Of a stretch of 64,000 bases of DNA, positions 16,584 through 27,099 are shown piece by piece. Each line of letters opens with the position of its first letter. The first letter of the stretch is position 1. The position numbers and the translations under genes were made by a program. The notes below the pieces were generated by a model. The model ran no database searches. It was given only the letters and a program-made list of their open reading frames with translations, and was not told where the DNA came from. This DNA comes from Pseudarthrobacter polychromogenes (GTDB lineage: Bacteria; Actinomycetota; Actinomycetes; Actinomycetales; Micrococcaceae), in the NCBI RefSeq assembly GCF_014644495.1, contig NZ_BMKU01000001.1, positions 558,001 through 622,000 of the forward strand, written 5' to 3'.

Positions 16584-18917
16584 TCAGCCCGCCGGTGCGT
16601 GGGCCGTGGACATCCCCGCAGCCTGTTCCGGGTCCAGGAACTCAATGCCCGCCTGGCGCACAAGCACCACACGGGCCGTGGCGATGTCGTAAAAGAGCCC
16701 CGTTGCCTGGACACGGCCGTCGGCCAGGGCGGGACCTGCCACCGGATGGCTTTCCAGCTTGGCCAGCTGGACCGCGACGTTCACCATGCCCAACTGGTCC
16801 ACCCGGCAATACCCGGCGGCAGCGGCACTGGCGGCCACCGGATGGTCCGCCAGCAATTCGAGGTAGCTGGGGCGGGCATGGTCCAGCCAGGCGTCAAAAC
16901 CGGTACCAAGTCCGGGGTTGCCCGCACCTTCGGCATCGGCGATGACGGCCTTCATGGCTCCACAGTTCGAATGCCCGCAGATCACGACTGAGTCCACCTC
17001 CAGGCCCTTCAGGGCAAAGGAGAGTGCCGAGTCGATCGACGCGTCCTGGCCGTCATGGCACACCACGTTGCCGATGTTGCGCAACGTCAGCAGGTCGCCT
17101 GGACCACTGCTGGTAATCAGGTTGGGGTTCACGCGCGAGTCCACGCAAGCCACGAACAGGGTGTCCGGGTTTTGCCCGTCCGCCAGATCCTGGACCAGCG
17201 GCCGGACCTTGTCAGCGAAGCGGCGGTGGTACTTATTGATGCCCAGCAGGACCGGTGATGGCGGCTGCGTGCTTGGTCCTTCATCTCCCACTGCCAGTTC
17301 GTTCGGGGCGGGCTGCCACGAGGTCCTGGGCGGAAGCGGTAGCTCCTGCGCTTCCTGGCGCTTCGGGGCCCGGTCCGCCGCGTCCTGGAACAGGGTGTTC
17401 CCGTGATGTTCAAGGAGGACAGCACCGCCGGCGGCCTGGTACTGCTGCTGCCACGCGAGCAGGGCCTCACGGAACGCATGGTCCACGTAGTCCGCGTTGA
17501 GCTCCACAAGCACGTGTTCGCCGGCCGGGACCGAGTGCAGCACGCGGTTGAGCCGCGGCAGGGCGAAGAAGCTGCACGAACCGCCGATGGTTACCCGCCA
17601 GGACCTGGACGGCGGAACAGGCGCCTGCGCGTGGACTGTTGCCCGCAGCACGCGCCACAGCACACTGGCCGCCGCGAGTGCCAGGCCGATCATGACGCCT
17701 TCCAGCAAGTTCAGGAAAACCACGCACAGCAGGGTCGCGGCATAGATCAGCAGGTCACCCGTCCGGAGGCTGGTGCGGATGTCCGCCACTTTGATCAAGC
17801 GGGCGCCGATGACCACCAGGAGTCCTGCGAGGACGGACAGCGGGATCAGCTGGATCAGCCCTGCGAAGAGTGCGGAGAAGGCCAGCACCCAAACTCCGTG
17901 CAGGATGGCGGAGGCCCGGGTCACGGCACCGGCCTCCACATTGGTGGCGCTGCGCACGATCACCCCGGTGACGGGCAGCCCGCCCAGCGATCCGGAGACG
18001 ATATTGGCAGCACCCTGCCCCACGAGCTCGCGGTTCAGGTTGGTCCGGGGCCCGTGCTGCATTTTGTCCACGGCGACGGCGGACAGGAGGGACTCGATGC
18101 TGGCGATCAGCGCCATCGTCAGGACGGCGAACGCTGCTGCCCGCCAGCTGCCGTCGGGCAGCTGCGGCAACGCGACGGCGTCGAGGATTGAACCGGTGAA
18201 GGAGATGCGTTCAACGGCAGGGGCGAATGCCACCGACAGTGCCGTGCCGGCAGCGACGGCGGCCAGCGGCCCCGGGACACGGCGCACCGCGGCGGGCAGG
18301 TACTTCCAGCCCAGGAGGATAGCGACGACGGTAAGGCCCAGCAGGGCGGCGTGCAGGTCGACGCCGGTGATGGCTGCGGGCAGGGCCCCGAGGTTCTCGA
18401 GGGCCGAGCCCGCCGGCTGCGACCCGAGCAGGACGTGGACCTGCTGCAGGATGATGGTGACCCCGATCCCGGCCAGCATGGCTTTGACCACCACCGGCGA
18501 GACGGCAAGCGCGGCGCGTCCCACGCGGCTGATGCCCAGCAGCATCTGGACGACGCCGGCGGCTGCGGTGATCGCACAGGTCACCTGCCAGCCGAACTCC
18601 TGGACAATGCCGGCGACGACGACGGTCAGGCCGGCGGCCGGACCACTCACCTGCAGCGGCGACCCGCCCAGGCTGCCGGCCACGATGCCGCCGACTGCGG
18701 CAGCGATGAGGCCGGCCATGACGGGGGCGCCGGAGGCCGCGGCGATTCCCAGCGACAGTGGCAGGGCAACGAGGAACACCACCAGCGAAGCAGGCACGTC
18801 GGCCCCGAGATGGGCCAGGAATCCCGGCCGGCGGAACCCGTATCGGTTGCCTGCGCCAGCCGGCGGCGGGCTGTGGTTTGGGGCTTCAGCTGTTGCTGGG
18901 TGCGGTGGTTGTGCCAT
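16584..18917 (-). CDS. SulP-family transporter fused to beta-carbonic anhydrase
   Basis: A 777-residue fusion. Residues about 35-440 are a SulP/SLC26 transporter (opening helices with ALPLSLGIAAASGAP, then GLIAAAVGGIVAG). A STAS-like domain covers about 455-540. Residues about 565-765 form a beta-carbonic anhydrase with zinc ligands Cys591, His649 and Cys652 and the Asp-Arg pair (CVDSR, 591-595). The likely role is bicarbonate uptake or export coupled to CO2 hydration, although SulP domains can also carry sulfate. AAGGA precedes the ATG. A TAGGGT -10 box lies at 18951-18956 and a palindrome further upstream. Confidence 0.92.
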   Translation of the reverse strand: MAQPPHPATAEAPNHSPPPAGAGNRYGFRRPGFLAHLGADVPASLVVFLVALPLSLGIAAASGAPVMAGLIAAAVGGIVAGSLGGSPLQVSGPAAGLTVVVAGIVQEFGWQVTCAITAAAGVVQMLLGISRVGRAALAVSPVVVKAMLAGIGVTIILQQVHVLLGSQPAGSALENLGALPAAITGVDLHAALLGLTVVAILLGWKYLPAAVRRVPGPLAAVAAGTALSVAFAPAVERISFTGSILDAVALPQLPDGSWRAAAFAVLTMALIASIESLLSAVAVDKMQHGPRTNLNRELVGQGAANIVSGSLGGLPVTGVIVRSATNVEAGAVTRASAILHGVWVLAFSALFAGLIQLIPLSVLAGLLVVIGARLIKVADIRTSLRTGDLLIYAATLLCVVFLNLLEGVMIGLALAAASVLWRVLRATVHAQAPVPPSRSWRVTIGGSCSFFALPRLNRVLHSVPAGEHVLVELNADYVDHAFREALLAWQQQYQAAGGAVLLEHHGNTLFQDAADRAPKRQEAQELPLPPRTSWQPAPNELAVGDEGPSTQPPSPVLLGINKYHRRFADKVRPLVQDLADGQNPDTLFVACVDSRVNPNLITSSGPGDLLTLRNIGNVVCHDGQDASIDSALSFALKGLEVDSVVICGHSNCGAMKAVIADAEGAGNPGLGTGFDAWLDHARPSYLELLADHPVAASAAAAGYCRVDQLGMVNVAVQLAKLESHPVAGPALADGRVQATGLFYDIATARVVLVRQAGIEFLDPEQAAGMSTAHAPAG

Positions 18918-18995
18918 GGAACTTCCTTTGCTTGGGAGCGGGACCAGTCCACCCTAACCACACAGTCACGAGCCATGACAGGCGAAAGTGACCAA

Positions 18996-19013
18996 TATGA
19001 CACTGTTGTCATA
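18996..19013. promoter_or_regulatory. 18-bp inverted repeat upstream of the SulP-carbonic anhydrase gene
   Basis: TATGACA-CTGT-TGTCATA, two perfect 7-bp half sites, centred about 88 bp before the start codon. A third half site (ATGACA, 18975-18980) lies where the -35 region of the TAGGGT promoter would be. This looks like an activator-binding arrangement. The regulator is not identified. Confidence 0.55.
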
Positions 19014-19067
19014 AATGCAGGGGCGCCTATTTCCCCGGCACCCTGTCACATCCGGGCCCACAGAAAA

Positions 19068-19097
19068 AACCTCCCCCGGCCGCGGCCGGGGGAGGTT
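19068..19097 (-). terminator. ctaB terminator
   Basis: AACCTCCCCCGGCC and its complement form a near-continuous GC-rich hairpin around CGCG-type centre bases. On the minus strand it is followed by TTTTT, 22 bases after the ctaB stop. Confidence 0.88.
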
Positions 19098-19118
19098 CAA
19101 ATGTGCAGGATTGTGGAG

Positions 19119-20066
19119 TCAGCCTGCCATGACGGCGGGCCCGATGAACGGGTCCACAGCCAGGGCGATAAACAGGAGGGTGAGGTAGCTGATGGAACCG
19201 TGGAACACCTTCATGGCCCGCTTGTCCGAGATGTCCTCACGCTGCGCCCGGTTGTAGAGCGCGTGTGATTCGTAGAGGAACCAAGCGCCCGCAAGGACGG
19301 CAGTGACGGTGTAGACCCATCCGGCTCCGCCGGCGGGAACCATGAGCAGCGAACAGGCCACCATGGCCCAGGCGTAGAGGACCACCTGCACCGAGACCAC
19401 CTTGGCGCCGGCGATGGCGCCGAGCATGGGGACCTTGGCGTTGCGGTAGTCCTCGCCGTAGCGCATGGACAGCGGCCAGTAGTGCGGGGGCGTCCAGAGG
19501 AATATCACCATAAAGAGGATGACGGCCGGCCATTCCACCGAGTTGGTGACTGCCGCCCAGGCAATCAGGACAGGGAAGCAGCCCGCGGCCCCGCCCCACA
19601 CGATGTTTTGCGCGGTCCGGCGCTTGAGGATGATCGTATAGATCACCACGTAGAAGAAGATTGCCGCCAAGCCGAGCCAGGCGGACAGGGGGTTGGCGCC
19701 GAACCAGAGGATCGCAATGGCGGCGGCACCCAGGAGCCAGGAGAAGATGAGTGCTTCGCGCGGCGTGACCTCACCGGTGACCAGCGGGCGGTTCTCGGTG
19801 CGGTGCATCATTTTGTCGATGTCGCGGTCGATGTAGCAGTTGAAGGCTCCGGCACTGCCGGCCGCGAAGGCGCCGCCAACCAGTGTGGCCAGGATGAGCC
19901 CGATGGACGGAAAGCCGCGCTCTGCGTAAATCATGGTGGGCAGCGTGCTGACCAGGAGCAGTTCAATGACCCGGGGCTTGGTGAGGGCGAGATACGCCTT
20001 TGCCTTACGGGCGATCCCGGGCCGCGAAGCCCGTGATGCGTTCAGCGTCGTATCTGTTGTGCTCAC
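19119..20066 (-). CDS. ctaB: protoheme IX farnesyltransferase (heme O synthase)
   Basis: A 315-residue membrane prenyltransferase that adds farnesyl to heme B to give heme O, the substrate of CtaA. The first polyprenyl-binding motif [15 protein letters not shown] (NxxxDxxxD) is intact, as are [11 protein letters not shown] at the first helix, YTIILKRRT, and the second Asp motif region near WTPPHYWPL. Nine helices are predicted. The start is uncertain: GTG at 20066 gives the usual length, GTG at 20078 is also possible. A TATGAT -10 box lies at 20225-20230 on this strand, implying a leader of about 150 bases. It is divergent from tkt. Confidence 0.93.
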   Translation of the reverse strand: MSTTDTTLNASRASRPGIARKAKAYLALTKPRVIELLLVSTLPTMIYAERGFPSIGLILATLVGGAFAAGSAGAFNCYIDRDIDKMMHRTENRPLVTGEVTPREALIFSWLLGAAAIAILWFGANPLSAWLGLAAIFFYVVIYTIILKRRTAQNIVWGGAAGCFPVLIAWAAVTNSVEWPAVILFMVIFLWTPPHYWPLSMRYGEDYRNAKVPMLGAIAGAKVVSVQVVLYAWAMVACSLLMVPAGGAGWVYTVTAVLAGAWFLYESHALYNRAQREDISDKRAMKVFHGSISYLTLLFIALAVDPFIGPAVMAG

Positions 20067-20613
20067 GGTGGCAGTCACCCGTTCTGTTGGCAGTTCTGTC
20101 TGGCTGTCCAGCTGTGTCGTCCGGCCCCGCCCCAAAACCGGGCGCCCGCGGAACAGTGATCCACGCAACAGCGGGAGTCCGGGCGGCTGGCAAGTGTCCC
20201 CCAGCCCGGCGCTGGCCTCCGAATATCATACCGCGCCGGCCTCTACGCCACCGCCGGTCCGCCGACACCGGCAATCGGCACCCGCCAGGCCTTCTGTTGG
20301 TGGTGGTGATCGCTCGCGCGCCAATTCGAGCAGATTAACTCAACCTCACTTCAGACGCATTCACATAAGCGGAAATTGCGTCCAAAACGTGAGATTTGGG
20401 CCGCCCGGAGATTGGAATAGAGCTAAGCTGTCACCAGATCAGCACGCAGCAAGGAAGCGGTGGAAAACGCATTCCCAACTGCCAGTGGCTGAGTGAAAGA
20501 TCAACGTTTCGATGGTGAACGGCTGGTACACACCGCAGCGGGCGCCACACGGCGTGCCTTCATGCGGATCCGGTGTGCCGCCTGCCATCAGCACAGAGAG
20601 GGGCCCGGTTTTC
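20067..20613. other. intergenic region between divergent ctaB and tkt
   Basis: This 547-base stretch holds no supported gene. It carries TATGAT (20225-20230, minus) as a likely ctaB -10 box and TAAGCT (20424-20429, plus) as a possible tkt -10 box; neither has a good -35 partner. If translation of tkt began at the ATG at 20512, the last 100 bases would be coding. I see no riboswitch or repeat. Confidence 0.5.
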
Positions 20614-22740
20614 GTGCCACATTTGGAAGAGCAAGAACTGTCCTGGACCAGCCTGGACCAGCGTGCGGTGGACACTGTCCGCGTGCTGGCCGCGGACGCG
20701 GTGGAGAAGGTTGGCAACGGCCACCCCGGAACGGCCATGAGCCTGGCGCCGGCCGCGTACCTTCTTTTCCAGAAGCTGATGCGCCATGACCCACGGAATC
20801 CCGACTGGCTGGGCCGTGACCGCTTTGTCCTGTCCCCGGGCCACACTTCCCTGACGCTGTACATCCAGCTGTTCCTGTCCGGCTACGGCCTGGAACTGAA
20901 GGACCTCGAGGCCCTCCGCACCTGGGATTCGCTGACGCCGGGCCACCCTGAGTACAAGCACACCGCCGGCGTCGAGATCACCACGGGCCCGCTGGGCCAG
21001 GGCCTTGCGTCGTCCGTTGGGTTCGCCTACTCCCAGCGCCGTATGCGCGGCCTGTTCGACGCCGATGCTGCCGCCGGCACCAGCCCCTTCGACCACACCA
21101 TCTGGGTCATCGCGTCCGACGGCGACCTCCAGGAAGGCGTCACGGCAGAGGCTTCCTCGCTCGCCGGCCACCAGGAACTCGGCAACCTCGTGGTGGTTTA
21201 CGACGAGAACCACATCTCCATCGAGGACGATACCGACATCGCCTTCACCGAGGATGTCCTGAAGCGCTACGAGGCCTACGGCTGGCACGTCCAGCGCGTT
21301 GACTGGACCAAGACCGGCGAATACAAGGAAGACGTCCAGGAGCTCTACTCGGCGCTCCTTGCAGCCAAGGCTGAGACGTCCAAGCCCTCCATCGTTTCGC
21401 TGCGCACCATCATCGGCTACCCTGCGCCCAAGAAGCAGAACACCGGCAAGATCCACGGTTCCGCCCTTGGTGCCGAGGAAGTGGCAGCCCTCAAGGAGGT
21501 CCTCGGCTTCGACCCCGCCAAGTCCTTCGATGTCGACCAGGACGTTCTTGCCCACGCCCGTGCGGTGGTGGACAGGGGTGCTGCCGCCCGCAAGGAATGG
21601 GAAGAGTCCTTCAACGCCTGGCAGGCTGCCAACCCCACCGGCGCCGAGCTGCTGCAGCGCATCGAGGCCAAGGAACTTCCCGACGGCGTCGACGCAGCCC
21701 TTCCGGTCTTCCCGGCCGGCAAGGACGTCTCCACCCGCGCGGCCTCCGGCAAGGTCCTGAACGCACTGGGCCCCGTCCTCCCCGAACTCTGGGGCGGTTC
21801 CGCTGACCTTGCGGAGTCGAACAACACCACCATCGAGGGCTCGCCGTCGTTCGTTCCGGCCTCCAAGCAGACCGACGCCTGGTCCGGCAACCCGTACGGC
21901 CGCGTGCTGCACTTCGGCATCCGCGAGCACGCAGCGGCCTCCATCGTGAACGGCATCAGCCTGCACGGACGGACCCGCGCATTCTCCGGCACGTTCCTGA
22001 TCTTCAGCGACTACCAGCGCCCCGCCATCCGCCTCGGCGCCCTCATGGGTGTTCCGTCGCTGTACGTCTGGACGCACGACTCCATCGGCCTCGGCGAAGA
22101 CGGCCCCACCCACCAGCCGGTGGAACAGCTCGCTTCCCTGCGCGCCATCGTGGGCCTGGACGTTGTCCGCCCCGGTGACGCCAACGAGGTAGCCGTCGCC
22201 TGGAAGACCATGCTGGAGAACCACAGCAACCCTGCCGGCATCGTGCTGACCCGCCAGAACATCCCCACCTGGGAGCGCGGTGGCGGCGAGGCCGACGGCG
22301 ACACCTTCGGTTCCGTTGCCGGCGTCGCCAAGGGCGGCTACGTCCTTGCCGAAGCATCCAAGGACGGCGCCACCGTCCCGGCAGACGTCATCCTCATCGG
22401 CACCGGTTCCGAAGTCCAGCTGGCCGTCCAGGCCCGCGAGGCCCTGCAGGCTGAAGGCATCGCCGCCCGCGTTGTCTCCATGCCCTGCGTTGAATGGTTC
22501 AACAAGCAGGACGCCGCCTACCGCGAGTCCGTGCTCCCCGCCGCCGTCAAGGCCCGCGTATCCGTCGAAGCAGGACTTGCCCTCGGCTGGAGGGAATTCG
22601 TCGGCGACGCCGGCCGTTCCGTCAGCCTGGAACACTACGGCGCTTCCGCGGACTACAAGCGCCTCTTCCAGGAGTTTGGCATCACCGCAGAGGCTGTCGC
22701 CGCTGCCGCCAAGGACTCCCTCGCAGGCCTCCAGGCCTAA
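20614..22740 (+). CDS. tkt: transketolase
   Basis: A 708-residue thiamine-diphosphate enzyme moving two-carbon units between sugar phosphates in the non-oxidative pentose phosphate pathway. It has the [13 protein letters not shown] segment, the ThDP motif around [11 protein letters not shown]...[16 protein letters not shown], and the pyrimidine-domain [17 protein letters not shown] at 20614 (GAGAGG upstream) gives the usual length; ATG at 20512 would add 34 residues of unlikely sequence. It heads the operon tkt-tal-pgi-zwf-opcA-pgl. Confidence 0.95.
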   Translation: MPHLEEQELSWTSLDQRAVDTVRVLAADAVEKVGNGHPGTAMSLAPAAYLLFQKLMRHDPRNPDWLGRDRFVLSPGHTSLTLYIQLFLSGYGLELKDLEALRTWDSLTPGHPEYKHTAGVEITTGPLGQGLASSVGFAYSQRRMRGLFDADAAAGTSPFDHTIWVIASDGDLQEGVTAEASSLAGHQELGNLVVVYDENHISIEDDTDIAFTEDVLKRYEAYGWHVQRVDWTKTGEYKEDVQELYSALLAAKAETSKPSIVSLRTIIGYPAPKKQNTGKIHGSALGAEEVAALKEVLGFDPAKSFDVDQDVLAHARAVVDRGAAARKEWEESFNAWQAANPTGAELLQRIEAKELPDGVDAALPVFPAGKDVSTRAASGKVLNALGPVLPELWGGSADLAESNNTTIEGSPSFVPASKQTDAWSGNPYGRVLHFGIREHAAASIVNGISLHGRTRAFSGTFLIFSDYQRPAIRLGALMGVPSLYVWTHDSIGLGEDGPTHQPVEQLASLRAIVGLDVVRPGDANEVAVAWKTMLENHSNPAGIVLTRQNIPTWERGGGEADGDTFGSVAGVAKGGYVLAEASKDGATVPADVILIGTGSEVQLAVQAREALQAEGIAARVVSMPCVEWFNKQDAAYRESVLPAAVKARVSVEAGLALGWREFVGDAGRSVSLEHYGASADYKRLFQEFGITAEAVAAAAKDSLAGLQA

Positions 22741-22767
22741 CCAACGATTTCCAGGAGATACAGAACA

Positions 22768-23883
22768 ATGACTACTCCCACCCAGCAGCTCTCAGACGCC
22801 GGAGTTTCCATCTGGCTTGACGACCTTTCCCGCGGACGCCTGGACACCGGTACCCTGGCGAAGCTCATCGAAGAGAAGAACGTCGTTGGCGTAACCACCA
22901 ACCCGTCCATCTTCCACGCCGCGATCACGGCAGGGACCGACTACGACGCCACCATCGCCAAGCAGGCAGCAGCAGGCGCCAGCGTCGAAGACACCATCTT
23001 CGAGATCACCACCACCGACGTCGCGGACGCCTGCGACCTCTTCGCACCGGTAGCCGCAGCCACCAAGGGCGTTGACGGACGCGTGTCCATCGAGGTTGAC
23101 CCCCGCCTGGCCTGGGACACGGCAGGCACCATCGCCGAAGCCAAGCACCTGTACAAGCGGGTCAACAAGGACAACGTCCTCATCAAGATCCCGGCCACCC
23201 TCGAGGGCCTCGAAGCCATCACCGCCACCCTGGCCGAGGGCATCAGCGTCAACGTGACGCTGATCTTCTCCCTGGAGCGCTACCGCGCCGTTATTAACGC
23301 CTTCCAGTCCGGCCTGGAGCAGGCGAAGGAAAACGGCCACGATCTTTCCAAGATCCACTCCGTGGCCTCGTTCTTCGTCTCCCGCGTGGACTCCGAGATC
23401 GACAAGCGCCTCGACGCCATCGGCACCGAGGAAGCCAAGGCACTCAAGGGCAAGGCCGGCCTGGCCAACGCGCGCCTGGCATACCAGGTCTACGAGGAAC
23501 TGTTCGCCACCGAACGCTGGGCACTGCTGGCCGAAGCCGGCGCACTCCCCCAGCGTCCCCTGTGGGCTTCCACCGGCGTGAAGGACCCGGCCTACCCGGA
23601 CACCCTCTACGTCACCGAACTCGTTGCCCCGGGCGTCGTGAACACCATGCCCGAGAAGACCCTGGACGCCACCTTCGACCACGGAGTGGTCACCGGGGAC
23701 ACCGTCACCGGCACCTACGCTGAAGCGAATGCCACCCTCGACGCGCTGGAGAAGCTCGGCATCGCCTACAACGACGTCGTAGCGCTCCTCGAATCCGAAG
23801 GCCTGGACAAGTTCGTGGCCAGCTGGAAGGAACTGCTGGCCGACGTCGAAGGCGCCCTCGCCTCTGCACGGAAGGCTTCCTAA
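22768..23883 (+). CDS. tal: transaldolase
   Basis: A 371-residue enzyme transferring dihydroxyacetone units between sedoheptulose 7-phosphate and glyceraldehyde 3-phosphate. The length and the opening [12 protein letters not shown] fit the long actinobacterial/cyanobacterial class. The Schiff-base lysine is Lys140 in LIKIPAT, and NVTLIFS and [10 protein letters not shown] are also typical. AGGAG sits 11 bases before the ATG. It lies 27 bases after tkt and 6 before pgi. Confidence 0.95.
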   Translation: MTTPTQQLSDAGVSIWLDDLSRGRLDTGTLAKLIEEKNVVGVTTNPSIFHAAITAGTDYDATIAKQAAAGASVEDTIFEITTTDVADACDLFAPVAAATKGVDGRVSIEVDPRLAWDTAGTIAEAKHLYKRVNKDNVLIKIPATLEGLEAITATLAEGISVNVTLIFSLERYRAVINAFQSGLEQAKENGHDLSKIHSVASFFVSRVDSEIDKRLDAIGTEEAKALKGKAGLANARLAYQVYEELFATERWALLAEAGALPQRPLWASTGVKDPAYPDTLYVTELVAPGVVNTMPEKTLDATFDHGVVTGDTVTGTYAEANATLDALEKLGIAYNDVVALLESEGLDKFVASWKELLADVEGALASARKAS

Positions 23884-23889
23884 CCCACT

Positions 23890-25524
23890 ATGACCACGCT
23901 CAGCTACGACGCCACCGGTGCCGCACAGCAGGCACTGGAACTGCACCTCCCCGTCCTCGTGGAGGAACGCATTGCCACCCGCATCTTCGCCAAGGACCAC
24001 ACCCTGTGGGGTCCCGACGCGGAGGCCGAATCGGCAATCCGCCTCGGGTGGGTGGAGGCTGCCACCGTCTCCCAGCCGCTGGTCAAGGACATCCTGGAAC
24101 TCCGCGACGCCCTGACGTCAGAAGGCGTTACCCGCATCGCGCTGTGCGGCATGGGCGGCTCCTCGCTGGCTCCGGAAGTCATGGCCGGCACCGCCGGCGT
24201 CGAGCTGACAGTGCTGGACAGCACGGACCCCGACCAGGTCCGTGCAGCCCTCGCCGACCGGCTGGACGAGACCGCGATCGTGGTCTCGTCCAAGTCCGGT
24301 TCAACAGTTGAAACGGATTCCCAGCGGCGGGTCTTCGAGAAGGCGTTCAATGACGCCGGAATCGATGCCAACAGCCGGATCATCATCGTCACCGATCCCG
24401 GCTCCCCACTGGACAAGGCCTCCCGCGAGGCCGGCTACCGAGCCGTCTTCAACGCCGACCCCAACGTGGGTGGACGCTTCTCCGCGCTGACCGCGTTCGG
24501 TCTTGTGCCTTCCGGCCTGGCCGGTGTGGACATCCAGGCTTTCCTGGATGAGGCCGAGGAAGCAGCCGAATTCCTGAACGATGACGCACCGGAAAACATC
24601 GGCCTGGCACTCGGAACCGCCCTGGGCGGAACCAGCCCCCTTCGGAACAAGATCGTCATCGCCGAGGACGGCTCCGGCATCGTAGGCTTCGCCGACTGGG
24701 CCGAGCAGCTGATCGCCGAGTCCACCGGCAAGCTGGGCACCGGTGTGCTTCCGGTGGTTGCCGGCCCCAGCTCGCCCGAGGTCACCGGCGGCGCGCCGGA
24801 CGTCCTCGTGGTGCGGCTGGTGGCAGCCGATGCCGACGTCGAACTCGGTGAAAACGAGGTCGCCATCGCCGGCGGACTGCCCACCCAGATGATGGTCTGG
24901 GAGTTCGCCACAGCCGTGGCTGGACGCCTGCTGGGCATCAACCCCTTCGACCAGCCCGATGTCGAGGCCGCCAAGGTGGCTGCGCGCGGCCTGCTGGACG
25001 CCCAGCCCGAACCCACTCCGGCAGCTTTTGTCGACGGAGCCATCGAGGTCCGCGGCGGCGCCTGGCTCGGTGATGCCCGCACCGCCGGGGACGCCGTGAA
25101 GGCACTGCTGGACACGCTGGACAGCGACAGCTACCTCAGTGTCCAGGCCTACTTCGACCGGCTGGCGTTCACGCAGCTCGAAGGCATCCGGGATGAACTG
25201 GCCGCCGTCTCAGGCCGTCCCGTGACGTTCGGCTGGGGCCCGCGGTTCCTCCACTCGACGGGTCAGTTCCACAAGGGCGGCCCGGCCATCGGAGTGTTCC
25301 TCCAGGTCACGGCCGCGTCCGCGGAGGACCTCGCCATCCCGGACCGTCCCTTTACGTTCGGTGAACTGATTGCCGCGCAGGCTGCCGGCGACGCCCAGGT
25401 CCTGTCCGACCACGGCCGCCCCGTGCTTCGCCTGCACCTCACTGACCGGGCTGCCGGTGTGGCACAGTTGCAGGACATCATTGCTGCGCTGTCCGCCAGG
25501 TCAGCCTCCGTTACTGAAAGCTAA
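23890..25524 (+). CDS. pgi: glucose-6-phosphate isomerase
   Basis: A 544-residue SIS-domain isomerase interconverting glucose 6-phosphate and fructose 6-phosphate, which links the pentose phosphate operon to glycolysis. It shows CGMGGSSLAPEV, the phosphate-binding SSKSGSTVET, and NVGGRFSALTAFGL. It is of the divergent form found in actinobacterial pentose phosphate operons, not the classic E. coli type. The gene starts 6 bases after tal and ends 15 bases before zwf. Confidence 0.9.
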   Translation: MTTLSYDATGAAQQALELHLPVLVEERIATRIFAKDHTLWGPDAEAESAIRLGWVEAATVSQPLVKDILELRDALTSEGVTRIALCGMGGSSLAPEVMAGTAGVELTVLDSTDPDQVRAALADRLDETAIVVSSKSGSTVETDSQRRVFEKAFNDAGIDANSRIIIVTDPGSPLDKASREAGYRAVFNADPNVGGRFSALTAFGLVPSGLAGVDIQAFLDEAEEAAEFLNDDAPENIGLALGTALGGTSPLRNKIVIAEDGSGIVGFADWAEQLIAESTGKLGTGVLPVVAGPSSPEVTGGAPDVLVVRLVAADADVELGENEVAIAGGLPTQMMVWEFATAVAGRLLGINPFDQPDVEAAKVAARGLLDAQPEPTPAAFVDGAIEVRGGAWLGDARTAGDAVKALLDTLDSDSYLSVQAYFDRLAFTQLEGIRDELAAVSGRPVTFGWGPRFLHSTGQFHKGGPAIGVFLQVTAASAEDLAIPDRPFTFGELIAAQAAGDAQVLSDHGRPVLRLHLTDRAAGVAQLQDIIAALSARSASVTES

Positions 25525-25539
25525 GGCACAAAAAGCACC

Positions 25540-27099
25540 ATGCCAGAAACTGAATACGGCAGGAAGTCTGCTGGCCGTGGGCGGAATCCGCTCCGCGACC
25601 CGCGTGACCGCCGCCTGAACCGGATCGCCGGTCCGTCGTCACTGGTCCTCTTCGGAGTGACCGGCGACCTTGCCCGCAAGAAGCTCATGCCCGCCGTGTA
25701 CGACCTCGCCAACCGTGGCCTGCTGCCCCCCAGCTTTGCCCTGGTGGGTTTTGCGCGGCGGCAGTGGGACAAGGAAGACTTCGCCGCCGAGGTGAAGGCT
25801 TCCGTGCAGGCCTATGCCCGCACCCCCTTTGATGAGGCCGTGTGGAACCAGCTCTCGGAGGGCATCCGGTTCGTGCAGGGAGAGTTCGACGACGACGACG
25901 CCTTTGAGCGGTTGGGCGAAGTCATCGATGAGCTTGATGAGCTGCGCGGCACCCGCGGGAACCACGCGTTCTACCTCTCCATCCCGCCCAAGGCCTTCGA
26001 GCAGGTCTGCCGGCAGCTGTCCAAGCACGGCCTGGCACAGGCTGAGGGTGACAAGTGGCGCCGCGTGGTGATCGAGAAGCCGTTCGGGCACGACCTTGAG
26101 TCCGCCCGGCAGCTTAACGACATCGTCGAATCGGTGTTCCCGCCGGACGCGGTGTTCCGGATCGACCACTACCTGGGTAAGGAAACGGTCCAGAACATCC
26201 TGGCGCTGCGTTTCGCGAACCAGCTGTTCGAGCCGTTGTGGAACGCCAACTACGTGGATCACGTGCAGATCACCATGGCCGAGGACATCGGCACCGGCGG
26301 CCGCGCCGGGTACTACGACGGCGTGGGCGCAGCCCGCGACGTAATCCAGAACCACCTGCTCCAGCTGCTGGCCCTGACGGCAATGGAGGAGCCCATCTCC
26401 TTCAACGCCGACGACCTGCGCGCGGAGAAGGAAAAGGTCCTCGCCGCCGTCAAGCTCCCCGACGATCTTTCCACGCACTCGGCGCGCGGGCAGTTCACCG
26501 GAGGCTGGCAGGGCGGCGAACAGGTCCAGGGCTACCTGGAGGAGGAAGGCATTCCCGCCGATTCCACCACCGAGACCTTTGCCGCCATCCGGGTGGACAT
26601 CCACACCCGCCGCTGGTCCGGGGTCCCGTTCTACCTGCGCGCCGGCAAGCGCCTGGGCCGGCGCGTGACGGAAATCGCCGTCGTGTTCAAGCGGGCGCCC
26701 AACCTGTTGTTCCGCGACCACGCCGAGGACGACTTCGGCCAGAACGCCGTGGTAATCCGCGTCCAGCCGGACGAAGGCGTCACCATCCGGTTCGGTTCCA
26801 AGGTCCCGGGCACGCAGATGGAAGTCCGGGACGTGACCATGGACTTCGGCTACGGCCACTCGTTCACCGAGTCCAGCCCCGAGGCGTACGAACGCCTGAT
26901 CCTGGACGTGCTCCTGGGCGAGCCGCCGCTGTTCCCCCGGCACGAGGAAGTGGAGCTGTCCTGGAAGATCCTGGACCCGTTCGAGGAATACTGGGCCCAG
27001 CTTAACGAACAGCCCGAGCCCTATGCCCCGGGCAGCTGGGGCCCCGCCTCGGCTGACGAGCTGCTGGCCCGCGACGGACGAACCTGGAGAAGGCCATGA
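25540..27099 (+). CDS. zwf: glucose-6-phosphate 1-dehydrogenase
   Basis: A 519-residue enzyme that oxidises glucose 6-phosphate to 6-phosphogluconolactone and makes NADPH, the entry step of the oxidative branch. The nucleotide-binding motif is GVTGDLARKKL (near residue 38) and the active-site motif is RIDHYLGKETVQN, with EKPFGHD upstream. A 30-residue Arg-rich extension precedes the core. The stop overlaps opcA by 4 bases (ATGA). Confidence 0.96.
   Translation: MPETEYGRKSAGRGRNPLRDPRDRRLNRIAGPSSLVLFGVTGDLARKKLMPAVYDLANRGLLPPSFALVGFARRQWDKEDFAAEVKASVQAYARTPFDEAVWNQLSEGIRFVQGEFDDDDAFERLGEVIDELDELRGTRGNHAFYLSIPPKAFEQVCRQLSKHGLAQAEGDKWRRVVIEKPFGHDLESARQLNDIVESVFPPDAVFRIDHYLGKETVQNILALRFANQLFEPLWNANYVDHVQITMAEDIGTGGRAGYYDGVGAARDVIQNHLLQLLALTAMEEPISFNADDLRAEKEKVLAAVKLPDDLSTHSARGQFTGGWQGGEQVQGYLEEEGIPADSTTETFAAIRVDIHTRRWSGVPFYLRAGKRLGRRVTEIAVVFKRAPNLLFRDHAEDDFGQNAVVIRVQPDEGVTIRFGSKVPGTQMEVRDVTMDFGYGHSFTESSPEAYERLILDVLLGEPPLFPRHEEVELSWKILDPFEEYWAQLNEQPEPYAPGSWGPASADELLARDGRTWRRP

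Noticed and set aside
16955..16985. GTTCGAA resembling a tRNA T-loop
   Set aside because: It is inside the carbonic anhydrase active-site coding sequence (CGHSNCGAM) and no cloverleaf surrounds it.
20560..22635. 691-residue open frame antisense to tkt
   Set aside because: Same reason: transketolase motifs on the plus strand are unambiguous.
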